From Bacteroidota bacterium (GTDB taxonomy: Bacteria > Bacteroidota > Bacteroidia > Chitinophagales > Chitinophagaceae), in NCBI GenBank assembly GCA_029573235.1, contig JAKQGX010000022.1:1-47604 (forward strand): a stretch of 47,604 bases of DNA, read 5' to 3'. Shown in pieces: positions 18,000-25,862 of the stretch. The position numbers and the translations under genes were made by a program. The notes beneath the pieces are model-generated. The model had not been told where the DNA came from and did no database searches. It saw only the letters and a list, made by a program, of their open reading frames with translations. The stretch's first letter is position 1. Every line of letters begins with the position of its first letter.

Positions 18000-20368
18000 A
18001 CTTTGCCGCCATTCAAAATACTTTGTAGTCGCTCCAATGTTTTTCGCTCGGCTGCAAGGCTTAGGAAAGCTTGTCGCTCTAAGTTCAGCAGATACTGCTC
18101 CGTTACTTCCGTAGGTTGTGACAGGTTGCCACCGGATAATACATAACCCAGTTTTTGTGAAATCTTCATATCATGCTCACTAATATAATTACCCGAATAC
18201 ATAGCATGGGCACCCACATACGTTAGTCCTAAACCACTATTCCCCAACACGCGTATATCCGCTCTGGGCAAGGGTTGCACATATCCGGATTGTACCATCT
18301 CCAAGCAAGCAGCTTTCGCTTCTGCCAATAATCGATGGTGCGACATCACTATTCTATCATGTCCTTTTCGTAAATAACCCAGCTCAAATGCCTCCACCGC
18401 AGAGGTAGATACTTTCGCCTGACCAATGGTGAGGAAGCGCTCCCTGAAGGCATTCACGGCTACATCTCCTTCTTTCAGTTCATCCGACAAACGCACGGCA
18501 AATTCTTTTGAGCCTCCACCGCCGGGTATCAAGCCCACGCCAAACTCTACCAATCCCATATACGTCTCCGCATGAGCCACTACTTTATCGGCGTGCAAGC
18601 ACATTTCACAGCCACCTCCCAATGCCATATTGTGCGGTGCTACCACCACCGGTATGGAGGAGTATCGCACGCGCATCATCGTGTTCTGAAATTGACGAAT
18701 AGCAAAATCCAATTCGTCATACTCTTGTTCTATTGCCATCATAAAGATTAAAGCAACATTGGCACCGGCACTAAAGTTGGCACCGGTATTAGAGATGACC
18801 AATCCTTTGTATTCTTTCTCTGCTATATCTATTGCCTTGTTGATACCTTCCAAAACTTCGCCGCCAATGGTGTTCATCTTCGTGTGAAACTCCAGGTTGA
18901 GAATGCCATCTCCCAAATCGACCAAGGTGGTACCGCTGTTTTTCCAAACTGTATGTCCTTCGCGCAAGGTATCGAGGAGAATAAACTCTTCTGTGCCGGG
19001 TATGGTTTGGTAAGTTTGTGTAGTGATGTCGTAATACTTTCGTTGACCCGATGCGGTATGGTAAAAGGTAGTTGCATCCTGTTGTTGCAGCATATCATGA
19101 ACCCAATTGGGCAAGGTGAAACCGGCGTCCGTAATGGCTTTAGCCGTTTCAGACACACCCAGCGCATCCCATATTTCAAAGGGACCCAACTCCCATCCGT
19201 AACCGGCTTTAATGGCATCATCTATTTTATAAAGCTCATCTGCTATCTCCGGAATACGATTGGCAGCATAGGCTAACAACGGGTATAAAGTAGCGCGATA
19301 AAACTCACCGGCACGGTCGTTGAAATGCACCAACAGTTTCAATCGTTGTCGCAAATCATCAATAGGCTTAGCGGCTTCTAAGGCAGCAAATTTTACTTTC
19401 TGTGATGGGCGGTAGGTCAGTGTTTGTAAGTCTAGGGCATGTATCTCACTTTTTCCACCGGTGTCTTTCACTTTCTTAAAAAAGCCTTGTCCCGACTTGC
19501 TTCCCAGCCAATTGTTGGCAATCATTTTTTGTACAAAATCGGGCACCCGCATACTATCACGTCCTTCATCGTGGGGTACATTTTCTACCAAATTATTGGC
19601 TACTAATGCGAGTGTATCGATACCCACTACATCTGCCGTACGGAAGGTTGCCGACTTAGGGCGACCAATAATGGTGCCGGTGAGTTTGTCCACTTCTTCT
19701 ATTGTCATCCCACTGCTTACAACGTAATGTAACAAGCTCATCATGCTAAATACCCCGATACGATTACCGATAAAAGCAGGAGTGTCTTTGGCGAGTACAG
19801 TTGTCTTGCCAAGAAATTTCTCACCGTACTTCATCAAGAAGTCTATTACTTCCTTTGAGGTATCGCTAGTGGGTATCACTTCTAATAATTTCAAATAGCG
19901 AGGCGGATTAAAGAAATGGGTGCCGCAGAAATGAGCTTTAAAATCATCGCTTCTTTCGGCAGCCATGAGGTGGATAGGAATGCCCGAAGTATTGGAGGTA
20001 ACAATGGCGCCTTTTTTACGGAACTGATCCACTTTTTCGAAGACCTGTTTTTTAATATCCAATCGTTCGATGACCACTTCCAGCACCCAATCACAATCGG
20101 CAATGCGATACATATCATCTTCAAAATTTCCGGTGATAATGCGATGGATATATCGCTTGCTATACAGCGGTGACGGATTAGACTTAGCAGCAAATGCAAG
20201 TGCCTCATTCACTATCTTATTACGCGCCTTTGCATCGCCCGCCGGTGCATCTTTAGGCACAATGTCTAATAACAATACTTCCAATCCGGCGTTAGCAAAG
20301 TGGCAAGCAATGCGACTACCCATTACGCCCGAGCCTAAGACGGCTACTTTTTTAATTACTCTGTTCAT
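17987..20368 (-). CDS. fadN: 3-hydroxyacyl-CoA dehydrogenase / enoyl-CoA hydratase fusion (FadN type)
   Basis: A 793-residue bifunctional beta-oxidation enzyme. The N-terminal half is the NAD-dependent dehydrogenase (Rossmann GSGVMG at residues 12-17, HFFNPPRYLKLLEVIP near 150, AFIGNRIGVF near 200). The C-terminal part (about 475-700) is a crotonase fold with the oxyanion and acid/base segments SAGANV, ALGGGCEMC and MGLVEFGVGLIPGGGG. The domain order, dehydrogenase first, is that of B. subtilis FadN (789 aa), the reverse of E. coli FadB. It sits 27 bp after the TetR-family regulator and before fadA. It does hydration of enoyl-CoA and oxidation of 3-hydroxyacyl-CoA. Confidence 0.94.
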   Translation of the reverse strand: MNRVIKKVAVLGSGVMGSRIACHFANAGLEVLLLDIVPKDAPAGDAKARNKIVNEALAFAAKSNPSPLYSKRYIHRIITGNFEDDMYRIADCDWVLEVVIERLDIKKQVFEKVDQFRKKGAIVTSNTSGIPIHLMAAERSDDFKAHFCGTHFFNPPRYLKLLEVIPTSDTSKEVIDFLMKYGEKFLGKTTVLAKDTPAFIGNRIGVFSMMSLLHYVVSSGMTIEEVDKLTGTIIGRPKSATFRTADVVGIDTLALVANNLVENVPHDEGRDSMRVPDFVQKMIANNWLGSKSGQGFFKKVKDTGGKSEIHALDLQTLTYRPSQKVKFAALEAAKPIDDLRQRLKLLVHFNDRAGEFYRATLYPLLAYAANRIPEIADELYKIDDAIKAGYGWELGPFEIWDALGVSETAKAITDAGFTLPNWVHDMLQQQDATTFYHTASGQRKYYDITTQTYQTIPGTEEFILLDTLREGHTVWKNSGTTLVDLGDGILNLEFHTKMNTIGGEVLEGINKAIDIAEKEYKGLVISNTGANFSAGANVALIFMMAIEQEYDELDFAIRQFQNTMMRVRYSSIPVVVAPHNMALGGGCEMCLHADKVVAHAETYMGLVEFGVGLIPGGGGSKEFAVRLSDELKEGDVAVNAFRERFLTIGQAKVSTSAVEAFELGYLRKGHDRIVMSHHRLLAEAKAACLEMVQSGYVQPLPRADIRVLGNSGLGLTYVGAHAMYSGNYISEHDMKISQKLGYVLSGGNLSQPTEVTEQYLLNLERQAFLSLAAERKTLERLQSILNGGKVLRN

Positions 20369-20395
20369 TATCGTTGATGTTCTACTTTTTAATAA

Positions 20396-20965
20396 TTATG
20401 AAACGGCTACGGCTTCCCAGCAAGCCTGATAAAATTTTTTGCGTGTGGCAGCATTATTTAAGGAAACCTTTTTTGCATAATGCATTTTTATCATCGTATT
20501 CATAGACCCATGTATAATGGAAAGCAATATGGCATCCGGTATGTCTTTGATCAATCGTAGCTTTTTGCCTTTTCGCATCATTTTGTAAATGGGTAACAAC
20601 AACACAAAATTTTGTTCTTGGTTCTCTTTAAACAGAAAAGGAGCATACGTGTATTGTTCTATAAAACTGAAATAGTTTTTTTGTTGCAGATAGAATTGTA
20701 TGGCAGCTTCCAACATTTGCGTAAAAATGACTTTAATATCTCCATCATCTTGATAGGCATTCAGCACTGCTTGATTAAATTCATCTACGACCAAATTGTA
20801 CAGTTCGTTAATGACGTCTTCCTTCTTCTTAAAATACAAGTAAAAAGTACCCGCAGCCACACCCGCTTCAGCGGCAATCATTTTCATATTCAGATGATAA
20901 AAGCCTACTGAGTTCACCAAATGCAAAACACTTTTTAGAATCGCTGTTTTTTTATCGGTTGGCAT
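20396..20965 (-). CDS. TetR-family regulator, probable repressor of the fad block
   Basis: A 189-residue TetR-type protein. The N-terminal helix-turn-helix is NMKMIAAEAGVAAGTFYLYFKKKEDVI (the TFYLYFKKKED segment is the recognition-helix end), and the C-terminal two thirds is an all-helical ligand domain with many aromatic residues, suited to an acyl chain. An upstream ATG at 21013 would add 16 residues, but a perfect palindrome and a TAnnTTTG promoter lie between the two ATGs, so the ATG at 20965 is preferred. It is first in the tetR-fadN-fadA-fadE block, like the analogous FadR (YsiA) of Bacillus, so acyl-CoA is the likely inducer; that is inference. Confidence 0.87.
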   Translation of the reverse strand: MPTDKKTAILKSVLHLVNSVGFYHLNMKMIAAEAGVAAGTFYLYFKKKEDVINELYNLVVDEFNQAVLNAYQDDGDIKVIFTQMLEAAIQFYLQQKNYFSFIEQYTYAPFLFKENQEQNFVLLLPIYKMMRKGKKLRLIKDIPDAILLSIIHGSMNTMIKMHYAKKVSLNNAATRKKFYQACWEAVAVS

Positions 20966-20971
20966 AAAAGA

Positions 20972-20979
20972 CAAACATA
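20972..20979 (-). promoter_or_regulatory. -7 promoter element of the tetR-fad operon
   Basis: TATGTTTG on the minus strand fits TAnnTTTG exactly and ends only 6 nt before the ATG of the regulator, so the transcript may be leaderless or nearly so. The palindromic operator covers the place where the -33 element would be. Confidence 0.6.
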
Positions 20980-20996
20980 AGAAAATTTCACTAAAA

Positions 20997-21010
20997 AATG
21001 AACGTTCATT
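20997..21010. promoter_or_regulatory. Perfect 14-bp palindrome, probable TetR operator
   Basis: AATGAACGTTCATT is an exact palindrome, 32 bp before the regulator start and just upstream of its -7 element. Size, symmetry and position fit a TetR-dimer operator giving autorepression and control of fadN-A-E. The half-site TGAAC differs from the TGAATGA of the Bacillus FadR box but is similar in composition. Confidence 0.65.
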
Positions 21011-21185
21011 CATTATTTTAAAAAACTATTTACAGAAAAAAAAAACGACACTGCAAATTATTCCGTCAGTAAAGAAAATACAGATAAAAAAAATGATAAC
21101 CCTCAACTATGAAGTGGATACAAGCTTATACTTTGAGGTACATGACAAACAAATACATGGGTTTCATAGATTCGAATCAAAAAAC

Positions 21186-21193
21186 TATTTTTG
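21186..21193 (+). promoter_or_regulatory. -7 promoter element of the 46-residue protein gene
   Basis: TATTTTTG fits TAnnTTTG exactly, 35 bp before the ATG at 21229. With the hairpin at 21379-21400 it delimits a transcript of about 200 nt. Confidence 0.5.
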
Positions 21194-21228
21194 TTCTGTT
21201 GTAAATAACCATAAAACAAAAGAACATT

Positions 21229-21369
21229 ATGTCACATCACGATTCCACACCTGCAGGTTCAAAAATTAAACCCCAAGCGATGAGCAAATACGCCATGTGG
21301 TTTGTGTTTCTGTTAGTAGGCTTAATAATAGCGCTCATCAACTTTATTAATGTCATGTCACATCATTAA
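21229..21369 (+). CDS. Small single-pass membrane protein, 46 residues
   Basis: A reading frame too short for usual gene calling. The protein begins MSHHDSTPAGSKIKPQ, has a basic stretch (K13, K15, K20), one hydrophobic helix (about residues 22-42, FVFLLVGLIIALINF) and ends NVMSHH, so the MSHH tetrapeptide occurs at both ends. The positive-inside rule puts the N-terminus in the cytoplasm. Support for a real gene: an exact TAnnTTTG promoter 35 bp upstream and a hairpin with a T-rich tail 10 bp after the stop. I do not recognise a family. The His pairs at both ends could bind metal, but that is speculation. Confidence 0.62.
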   Translation: MSHHDSTPAGSKIKPQAMSKYAMWFVFLLVGLIIALINFINVMSHH

Positions 21370-21378
21370 TAAGTCATA

Positions 21379-21411
21379 AGACGAATCTCGGTATTCGTCT
21401 ATCTTATTATT
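21379..21411 (+). terminator. Rho-independent terminator after the 46-residue protein
   Basis: Stem AGACGAAT (21379-21386) with ATTCGTCT (21393-21400), 8 bp perfect, loop CTCGGT, followed by ATCTTATTATT. A second weaker hairpin (21431-21453, one mismatch) follows it. Confidence 0.7.
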
Positions 21412-21586
21412 AACCGATTGTCTATACTACACCAACCGGCTTTACCGATTGGTATTCTTTCCGTAGCCCCATCACTATCAATGACGGGTATCGTTTCGGC
21501 GACCCTAAAAGGGAAACATGGCATTAGCACTTTACCCAAAGAGGCAATGCGCACGCATCCCGAATATCAATAAAATATGTAAAAGA

Positions 21587-22570
21587 ATGATGAACAAAAC
21601 TGACACCATCGTCATTACCGGTGCCGCCGGCTTTATCGGCAGCTATCTTACCGGCTTTCTCAACCGTGAAGGTTTCGAAAATTTATACTTAGTGGATGAC
21701 TTCTCGATAGCTTCCAAAACTAATAATCTAAAAGGGAAAAAATACCTCGCCAAAATACACCGTGAACAATTCTTTGAATGGTTAAAGACGCATCCGGAAT
21801 CTATTCGATACATGTTTCATTTGGGTGCCCGTACTGATACTACTGAAATGAACTATGAAGTTCATAAAAAATGGAACTTAGAATACTCAAAAGACGTGTG
21901 GGAATACTGCGTCGAAAATAAAATACCGCTATTGTATGCTTCATCGGCTGCTACTTATGGCAATGGAGAGCACGGCTATAGCGATAATAGCGATATCGTT
22001 TCGCAATTGAAACCCTTAAATCCGTATGGTGTATCAAAAAATGAATTTGATATTTGGGTACTGGATCAAAAGAAAACACCACCATTTTGGGCCGGAGTAA
22101 AATTCTTCAATGTATTTGGACCAAACGAATATCATAAAGGAAGAATGGCATCTGTAATTTTTCATGCCTATCACCAACTACTAGAGAGTGGAACGGTAAA
22201 ACTCTTTCGATCGCATCATAAAGATTATAAAGATGGGGAGCAAATGCGTGACTTTGTATATGTAAAAGATGTGGCAAAAATGTGTACCTGGCTAATGCAG
22301 CAGCAACCCGGCAGTGGACTTTACAATATAGGTTCCGGAAAAGCACGTTCCTTCAATGACTTGGTAAAAGCCATATTCAGCGCACTGGATCGAGAACCCA
22401 ACATCTCCTATATCGATACCCCGGAAGACATAAGAGATAAGTATCAATATTTCACAGAAGCAGACATGCAAAAAATAAAAAAAGCAGGCTTTACCGAATC
22501 TCCTGCTTCGCTAGAAGACAGCGTGAAAGAATATGTAACTGAATATCTGCAAAGCAATAGCTATTTTTAA
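21587..22570 (+). CDS. hldD: ADP-L-glycero-D-manno-heptose 6-epimerase
   Basis: A 327-residue extended SDR. It has the NAD(P) motif TGAAGFIG (residues 11-18), the HLGARTDTTE segment typical of HldD, SSAATYGNGE, the catalytic YGVSK and KFFNVFGPNEYHKGRMASV followed by DGEQMRDFVYVKD. HldD flips C6 of the heptose in ADP-D,D-heptose to give ADP-L,D-heptose for LPS core. The open frame runs back to an ATG at 21518, but those 23 residues are basic and unlike the family, so the tandem ATG at 21587/21590 is chosen. GmhA and GmhB of the same pathway are encoded 13 kb away. A DUF4920 gene follows after 16 bp. Confidence 0.93.
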   Translation: MMNKTDTIVITGAAGFIGSYLTGFLNREGFENLYLVDDFSIASKTNNLKGKKYLAKIHREQFFEWLKTHPESIRYMFHLGARTDTTEMNYEVHKKWNLEYSKDVWEYCVENKIPLLYASSAATYGNGEHGYSDNSDIVSQLKPLNPYGVSKNEFDIWVLDQKKTPPFWAGVKFFNVFGPNEYHKGRMASVIFHAYHQLLESGTVKLFRSHHKDYKDGEQMRDFVYVKDVAKMCTWLMQQQPGSGLYNIGSGKARSFNDLVKAIFSALDREPNISYIDTPEDIRDKYQYFTEADMQKIKKAGFTESPASLEDSVKEYVTEYLQSNSYF

Positions 22571-22586
22571 ATAAATATTACTCGAT

Positions 22587-23051
22587 ATGAAAAAGCTCCT
22601 TTCAATAACCGTATGGGTAATCGCTATCATACTGCTATCCATACCTGCAATGGCTCAAAAGAAAGCCCAACAATATGGCGAAAAGGTGGACGTAAAAAAA
22701 GCCATTACGGTATCGCAATTACTCAAAGTACTAGCCGGTAAAGGAGAAGCTGCAGTAGTCGTGAAAGGAATCATAACGGAAGTTTGCCAAGCAGAAGGCT
22801 GTTGGTTGAAGTTAAAAAATGATAAAGGCGAACCCCTATTTGTAAAAATAAAAGACCATGCATTCTTACTGCCCAAAGATATTGCGGGTAAAAAGGCTAC
22901 GGTATCCGGAGTGGCAGTTGTTACCGAAGTCAGCGTTGATGAGTTGAAGCATTATGCAGAAGATGCCGGTAAAACGGAAGATGAAATTGCGTCCATCCTT
23001 CAACCCTCAAAAGAAATTCGCATCAATGCAACAGGAATCGTAGTGGAATAA
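22587..23051 (+). CDS. DUF4920 periplasmic protein
   Basis: A 154-residue exported protein. A signal peptide (residues 1-23, cleaved after AMA) precedes a small beta-barrel domain with the DUF4920 motif ITEVCQAEGCWLKLKND (two Cys about five residues apart) and VKIKDHAFLLPKDIAGKKATVSG. The fold resembles OB-type domains, and the conserved Cys pair may bind metal or form a redox site; the family has no assigned role. It starts 16 bp after hldD and is followed by a hairpin terminator, so hldD and this gene form one transcript. Confidence 0.88.
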   Translation: MKKLLSITVWVIAIILLSIPAMAQKKAQQYGEKVDVKKAITVSQLLKVLAGKGEAAVVVKGIITEVCQAEGCWLKLKNDKGEPLFVKIKDHAFLLPKDIAGKKATVSGVAVVTEVSVDELKHYAEDAGKTEDEIASILQPSKEIRINATGIVVE

Positions 23052-23137
23052 GCTGAATGGCAAGTTGGATCCAGTATTCGAAACGGATACATCCTTCCCA
23101 AAAAAGCCTATCGTTATAATGATTTAGTACTATTCAG

Positions 23138-23174
23138 AAAGGCTGTAGCTCTTGTATGAGGCAGCCTTTGTTCA
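23138..23174 (+). terminator. Probable terminator after the DUF4920 gene
   Basis: Stem AAAGGCTG (23138-23145) with CAGCCTTT (23162-23169), 8 bp perfect, with an inner CTC/GAG pairing in the loop and a short T-rich tail (TTTGTTC). The tail is weak, so this is a moderate call. Confidence 0.6.
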
Positions 23175-23200
23175 TACGATAACATTTCAAGTTAATTTTG
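23167..23200 (+). promoter_or_regulatory. Bacteroidota promoter for the SGNH-PKD gene
   Basis: TTTG (23167-23170) and TAATTTTG (23193-23200) form a -33/-7 pair with a 22-nt spacer. The -33 element overlaps the right arm of the preceding hairpin. The start codon is 77 bp further on. Confidence 0.55.
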
Positions 23201-23277
23201 CACCCAACGATTCGCCTGTTTGCACCGTCTTAGAGGCAATATAAAATAGATACTTTCCAGAAAAGAAATCAAGAGAA

Positions 23278-24531
23278 ATGAAACAAATTATTTCAACGCT
23301 ACTGCTATTAACCCTTGTAACAACCAGCCACGCCACTAAAAAAAGGGTATTATTTATAGGCAATAGCTACACGTATGTGAATGACCTTCCTTTGATGCTA
23401 AAAAATGTAGCCGGTTCTTGTGGCGATACCGTTGACTACGACTCCCATACATTGGGTGGATATACATTGCAACAACACAGCACCAATACTACAACCATCA
23501 GCAAGATAATGTCCGGCAATTGGGATTATGTGGTCTTACAAGAACAGAGCCAGCTGCCTGCCTTCCCCGACAACCAAGTACAAAGCAGTGTTTTCCCTTA
23601 TGCCAAAAAACTGGACAGCATGATACGCCAATACAACCCTTGTGCAGAAACGGTTTTCTTTATGACATGGGGGTATAAAAATGGAGATGCCAACAACTGT
23701 GCATCCTTTCCTCCCATCTGTACCTATAGCGGCATGGACAGCTTGCTACGACTGCGTTACACCATGATGGCAGATAGCAATCAAGCACTGTTATCTCCGG
23801 TAGGTGCAGTGAGAAGACACATCCGCAATCAATACCCTTCTATCGAATTATACGATAACGACGGTAGCCATCCTTCAGTAGCGGGAACATATGCGGCAGC
23901 TTGTACCTTTTACGGTATTCTTTTCAAGAAAAGCCCTCTCAACATTACTTTCGGAAGTACATTGCCAGCAATCGACGCCAGCAATATCAGAACAGCTGCC
24001 AAATTGGTAGCCTATGACTCCCTTACGAAGTGGAATATCGGTAAATACAGCCTCAAAGCAGCCTATGCTTTTCTTCCCAATAACAAAACCGTCAACTTCA
24101 CCAATCAATCTACGGGTGCCACTCAATACTTGTGGAATTTTGGTGATGGCACCACCTCTACGCTTGCCAACCCCAGCCATACTTATGCGCTCGGTGGTAA
24201 TTATCAGGTTACTTTAAAAGCCTATAAATGCAATTCGGTTGATTCGGTGGTAAAGACAGTGAACATAAACACAACTGCAACCGATGCCATATACAGCGCA
24301 GATATAACCGCTGCTCCCAATCCGGTAACAGATAAATTAACCGTACGAGTGCCGGTATATCTTTTACAAGATATACGCATCTACAACCTCATGGGCAAGC
24401 AACTTTCATTGCCGATTGAGCCATTAAAGAATGAAGTAATCATCCACTTTTCTTCAGTAGCTGCGGGCACCTATTTCATTCGGATGAATGTTGATGGCAG
24501 AAAAGATATACTGAAAGTCATCAAACAATAA
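23278..24531 (+). CDS. Secreted SGNH-hydrolase-like protein with PKD domain and type A T9SS tail
   Basis: A 417-residue secreted protein. The signal peptide (1-19) is followed by an SGNH-like domain: VLFIGNSYTYVNDLP carries the nucleophile Ser, DYVVLQEQSQLP is block III-like, and YDNDGSHPSVAGTYAAA has the Asp and His of block V. A PKD domain follows (about 270-345, YLWNFGDGTTSTLANPSHTY), and the last 75 residues (ADITAAPNPVTDKLTVRVP to DILKVIKQ) are a type A type IX sorting domain. It should be exported across the outer membrane and act on ester groups of outside glycans or lipids; the substrate is unknown. It is monocistronic, with its own promoter. Confidence 0.9.
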   Translation: MKQIISTLLLLTLVTTSHATKKRVLFIGNSYTYVNDLPLMLKNVAGSCGDTVDYDSHTLGGYTLQQHSTNTTTISKIMSGNWDYVVLQEQSQLPAFPDNQVQSSVFPYAKKLDSMIRQYNPCAETVFFMTWGYKNGDANNCASFPPICTYSGMDSLLRLRYTMMADSNQALLSPVGAVRRHIRNQYPSIELYDNDGSHPSVAGTYAAACTFYGILFKKSPLNITFGSTLPAIDASNIRTAAKLVAYDSLTKWNIGKYSLKAAYAFLPNNKTVNFTNQSTGATQYLWNFGDGTTSTLANPSHTYALGGNYQVTLKAYKCNSVDSVVKTVNINTTATDAIYSADITAAPNPVTDKLTVRVPVYLLQDIRIYNLMGKQLSLPIEPLKNEVIIHFSSVAAGTYFIRMNVDGRKDILKVIKQ

Positions 24532-24652
24532 AAGTGTAAAGATGGGTGTCTATAAAACATGCGTACAATCATACTTTCGACTGACGTAGGTCATGATTCA
24601 TGAGGAATATTTAGGCGAAGTTTGTTTTAGAAAATCACCAAATCAATTCATC

Positions 24653-25069
24653 ATGAAAAGAAGAGAGCCCGTAAAACACATCATGACCGAAAATGTGTTA
24701 AGCGTAAAAGAAGAAGACAAACTCAGAGACGTGGTTTCACTATTTAAGAAACATTCTTTCAGGCATGTACCGGTAATGAAAGGGAATGAGATTAGCGGTA
24801 TTATCAGCAGCACCGACATCAACCGACTCACCTTCGGAACCTTGTTTGAAAACCAAGACGGAGCAGATGAAGCCGTGTTAGAAATGCTCACGGTACCCCA
24901 AGTGATGACCAGCAAACCGGAAGTGGTAAGTGTAGAAACATCTATAAAGGAAGTGGCTGAAATATTTGCTACGAAAGGATTTCATGCACTACCTGTGGTA
25001 GAAGACAAAGAGTTGAAAGGTATTGTAACCACTACCGATGTTATCAAGTACATGTTAGAACAGTATTAA
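24653..25069 (+). CDS. Two-CBS-domain protein
   Basis: A 138-residue protein made only of a CBS pair: VKHIMTENVLSVKEEDKLRDVV to SGIISSTDINRL, and VPQVMTSKPEVVSVETSIKEVAEIF to KGIVTTTDVIKYM. Such stand-alone Bateman modules bind adenosyl ligands (AMP, ATP, SAM). An in-frame ATG at 24593 would add 20 residues without homology to CBS; a near-match -7 element TACTTTCG (24572-24579) lies just before that, so the longer form cannot be excluded. No partner channel or enzyme lies next to it. A terminator follows 50 bp after the stop. Confidence 0.87.
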   Translation: MKRREPVKHIMTENVLSVKEEDKLRDVVSLFKKHSFRHVPVMKGNEISGIISSTDINRLTFGTLFENQDGADEAVLEMLTVPQVMTSKPEVVSVETSIKEVAEIFATKGFHALPVVEDKELKGIVTTTDVIKYMLEQY

Positions 25070-25105
25070 ACAACAGCGCAGTTGCGCCTAAACAATAATG
25101 TGTTT

Positions 25106-25222
25106 TTAGTTTGTAATAGGGAAGCCATCTGGCTTCTCTTTTTCTTGCTGCGTTTCCAATATTTCGGGTAAAATATCAACAGTGTTTTTGGGCTTCAAGC
25201 CATCTAAATTGTAGCGAAACAT
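25106..25222 (-). CDS. Possible small protein or gene remnant, 38 residues
   Basis: A minus-strand frame reading MFRYNLDGLKPKNTVDILPE and ending KPDGFPITN. The frame stays open upstream of the ATG to about 25276 and reads TSEGFSEWDIFFIQNQHQ, which also looks like protein, but no start codon is found there before a TGA at 25277-25279. So it is either a short gene with an unusual start or the tail of a decayed gene. Its 3' end overlaps the CBS-gene terminator hairpin on the other strand. I do not recognise the family. Confidence 0.35.
   Translation of the reverse strand: MFRYNLDGLKPKNTVDILPEILETQQEKEKPDGFPITN
25118..25145 (+). terminator. Rho-independent terminator of the CBS gene
   Basis: Stem 25118-25126 with 25131-25139 (core GAAGCC/GGCTTC, one G-T pair further out), a tight ATCT loop, and TCTCTTTTTCTT as the tail. 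It overlaps the end of the small minus-strand frame at 25106-25222. Confidence 0.75.
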
Positions 25223-25294
25223 CTGATGTTGATTTTGGATAAAAAATATATCCCACTCCGAAAAACCTTCGGACGTTCATAACTGATAACTACC

Positions 25295-25302
25295 TATTTT
25301 TG
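25295..25302 (+). promoter_or_regulatory. -7 element abutting a start codon
   Basis: TATTTTTG fits TAnnTTTG exactly and is followed by CGCCC and then the ATG at 25308. Transcription should begin at or within 1-2 nt of the ATG, giving a leaderless message. Confidence 0.55.
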
Positions 25303-25307
25303 CGCCC

Positions 25308-25862
25308 ATGAATACCGGAAATACGTTATTGGAAATATTAAAATACACCCTTCCTGCAGTTGTGGTGTTGATAGCCAGCAGCCTTATTGTACGTCGTTTT
25401 TTACTTTCCGATTTAAAAGAAAAACAAATTGCCATGCTTCGCGAAAATCAAGGAGCTACCGTTCGATTGCGCTTGCAAGCCTATGAGCGATTAGCCTTGT
25501 TTTTGGAACGCATTCACCCCCGTCAATTAGCGCCTCGTGTATATGCTGCCGGTATGACGGTGGCAGAGTTGCAAGCCCATTTGCTCTATAATATCAATAC
25601 CGAATTTGAACATAATCTTTCCCAGCAAATCTATGTAACCAAAGCTGTATGGGATACCGTGAGAGGTGTGAAGGAACGAGAGCTGAATATGATAAACGGT
25701 ATTGCCGCACAATTATCGCCGGACGCTGATGCTAAAGAATTACATAAGCGAATGGTTGATTACGTATTGAGTGTGGATGGGGAATTACCTATCAATGTAG
25801 CCTTGCAAATGGTCAATGAAGAAGCCAAAACAGTACTTCATTATGGTGCTATGGAAATGTAA
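25308..25862 (+). CDS. Conserved membrane-anchored Bacteroidota protein (DUF7935-like)
   Basis: A 184-residue protein with one N-terminal transmembrane helix (about residues 12-30, TLPAVVVLIASSLIVRRFL) and a long helical cytoplasmic part containing the conserved-looking RLQAYERLALFLERIHPRQLAPRVY and EFEHNLSQQIYVTKAVWDTVRGVKE. I associate this pattern with an uncharacterised Bacteroidota family (DUF7935), but the name is from memory. Nothing points to an activity. It is monocistronic, starting right after a -7 element, and its stop codon directly abuts the stop of the convergent glycosyltransferase gene with no terminator between. Confidence 0.75.
   Translation: MNTGNTLLEILKYTLPAVVVLIASSLIVRRFLLSDLKEKQIAMLRENQGATVRLRLQAYERLALFLERIHPRQLAPRVYAAGMTVAELQAHLLYNINTEFEHNLSQQIYVTKAVWDTVRGVKERELNMINGIAAQLSPDADAKELHKRMVDYVLSVDGELPINVALQMVNEEAKTVLHYGAMEM

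Noticed and set aside
21093-21269. A 58-codon plus-strand frame overlapping the start of the 46-residue protein gene
   Set aside because: The promoter element lies inside it, codon use looks random, and the 46-residue frame has the better context.
21518-21586. HldD start at the ATG at 21518
   Set aside because: It adds a basic 23-residue stretch with no match to the family; the tandem ATG at 21587 starts right before the NAD-binding strand.
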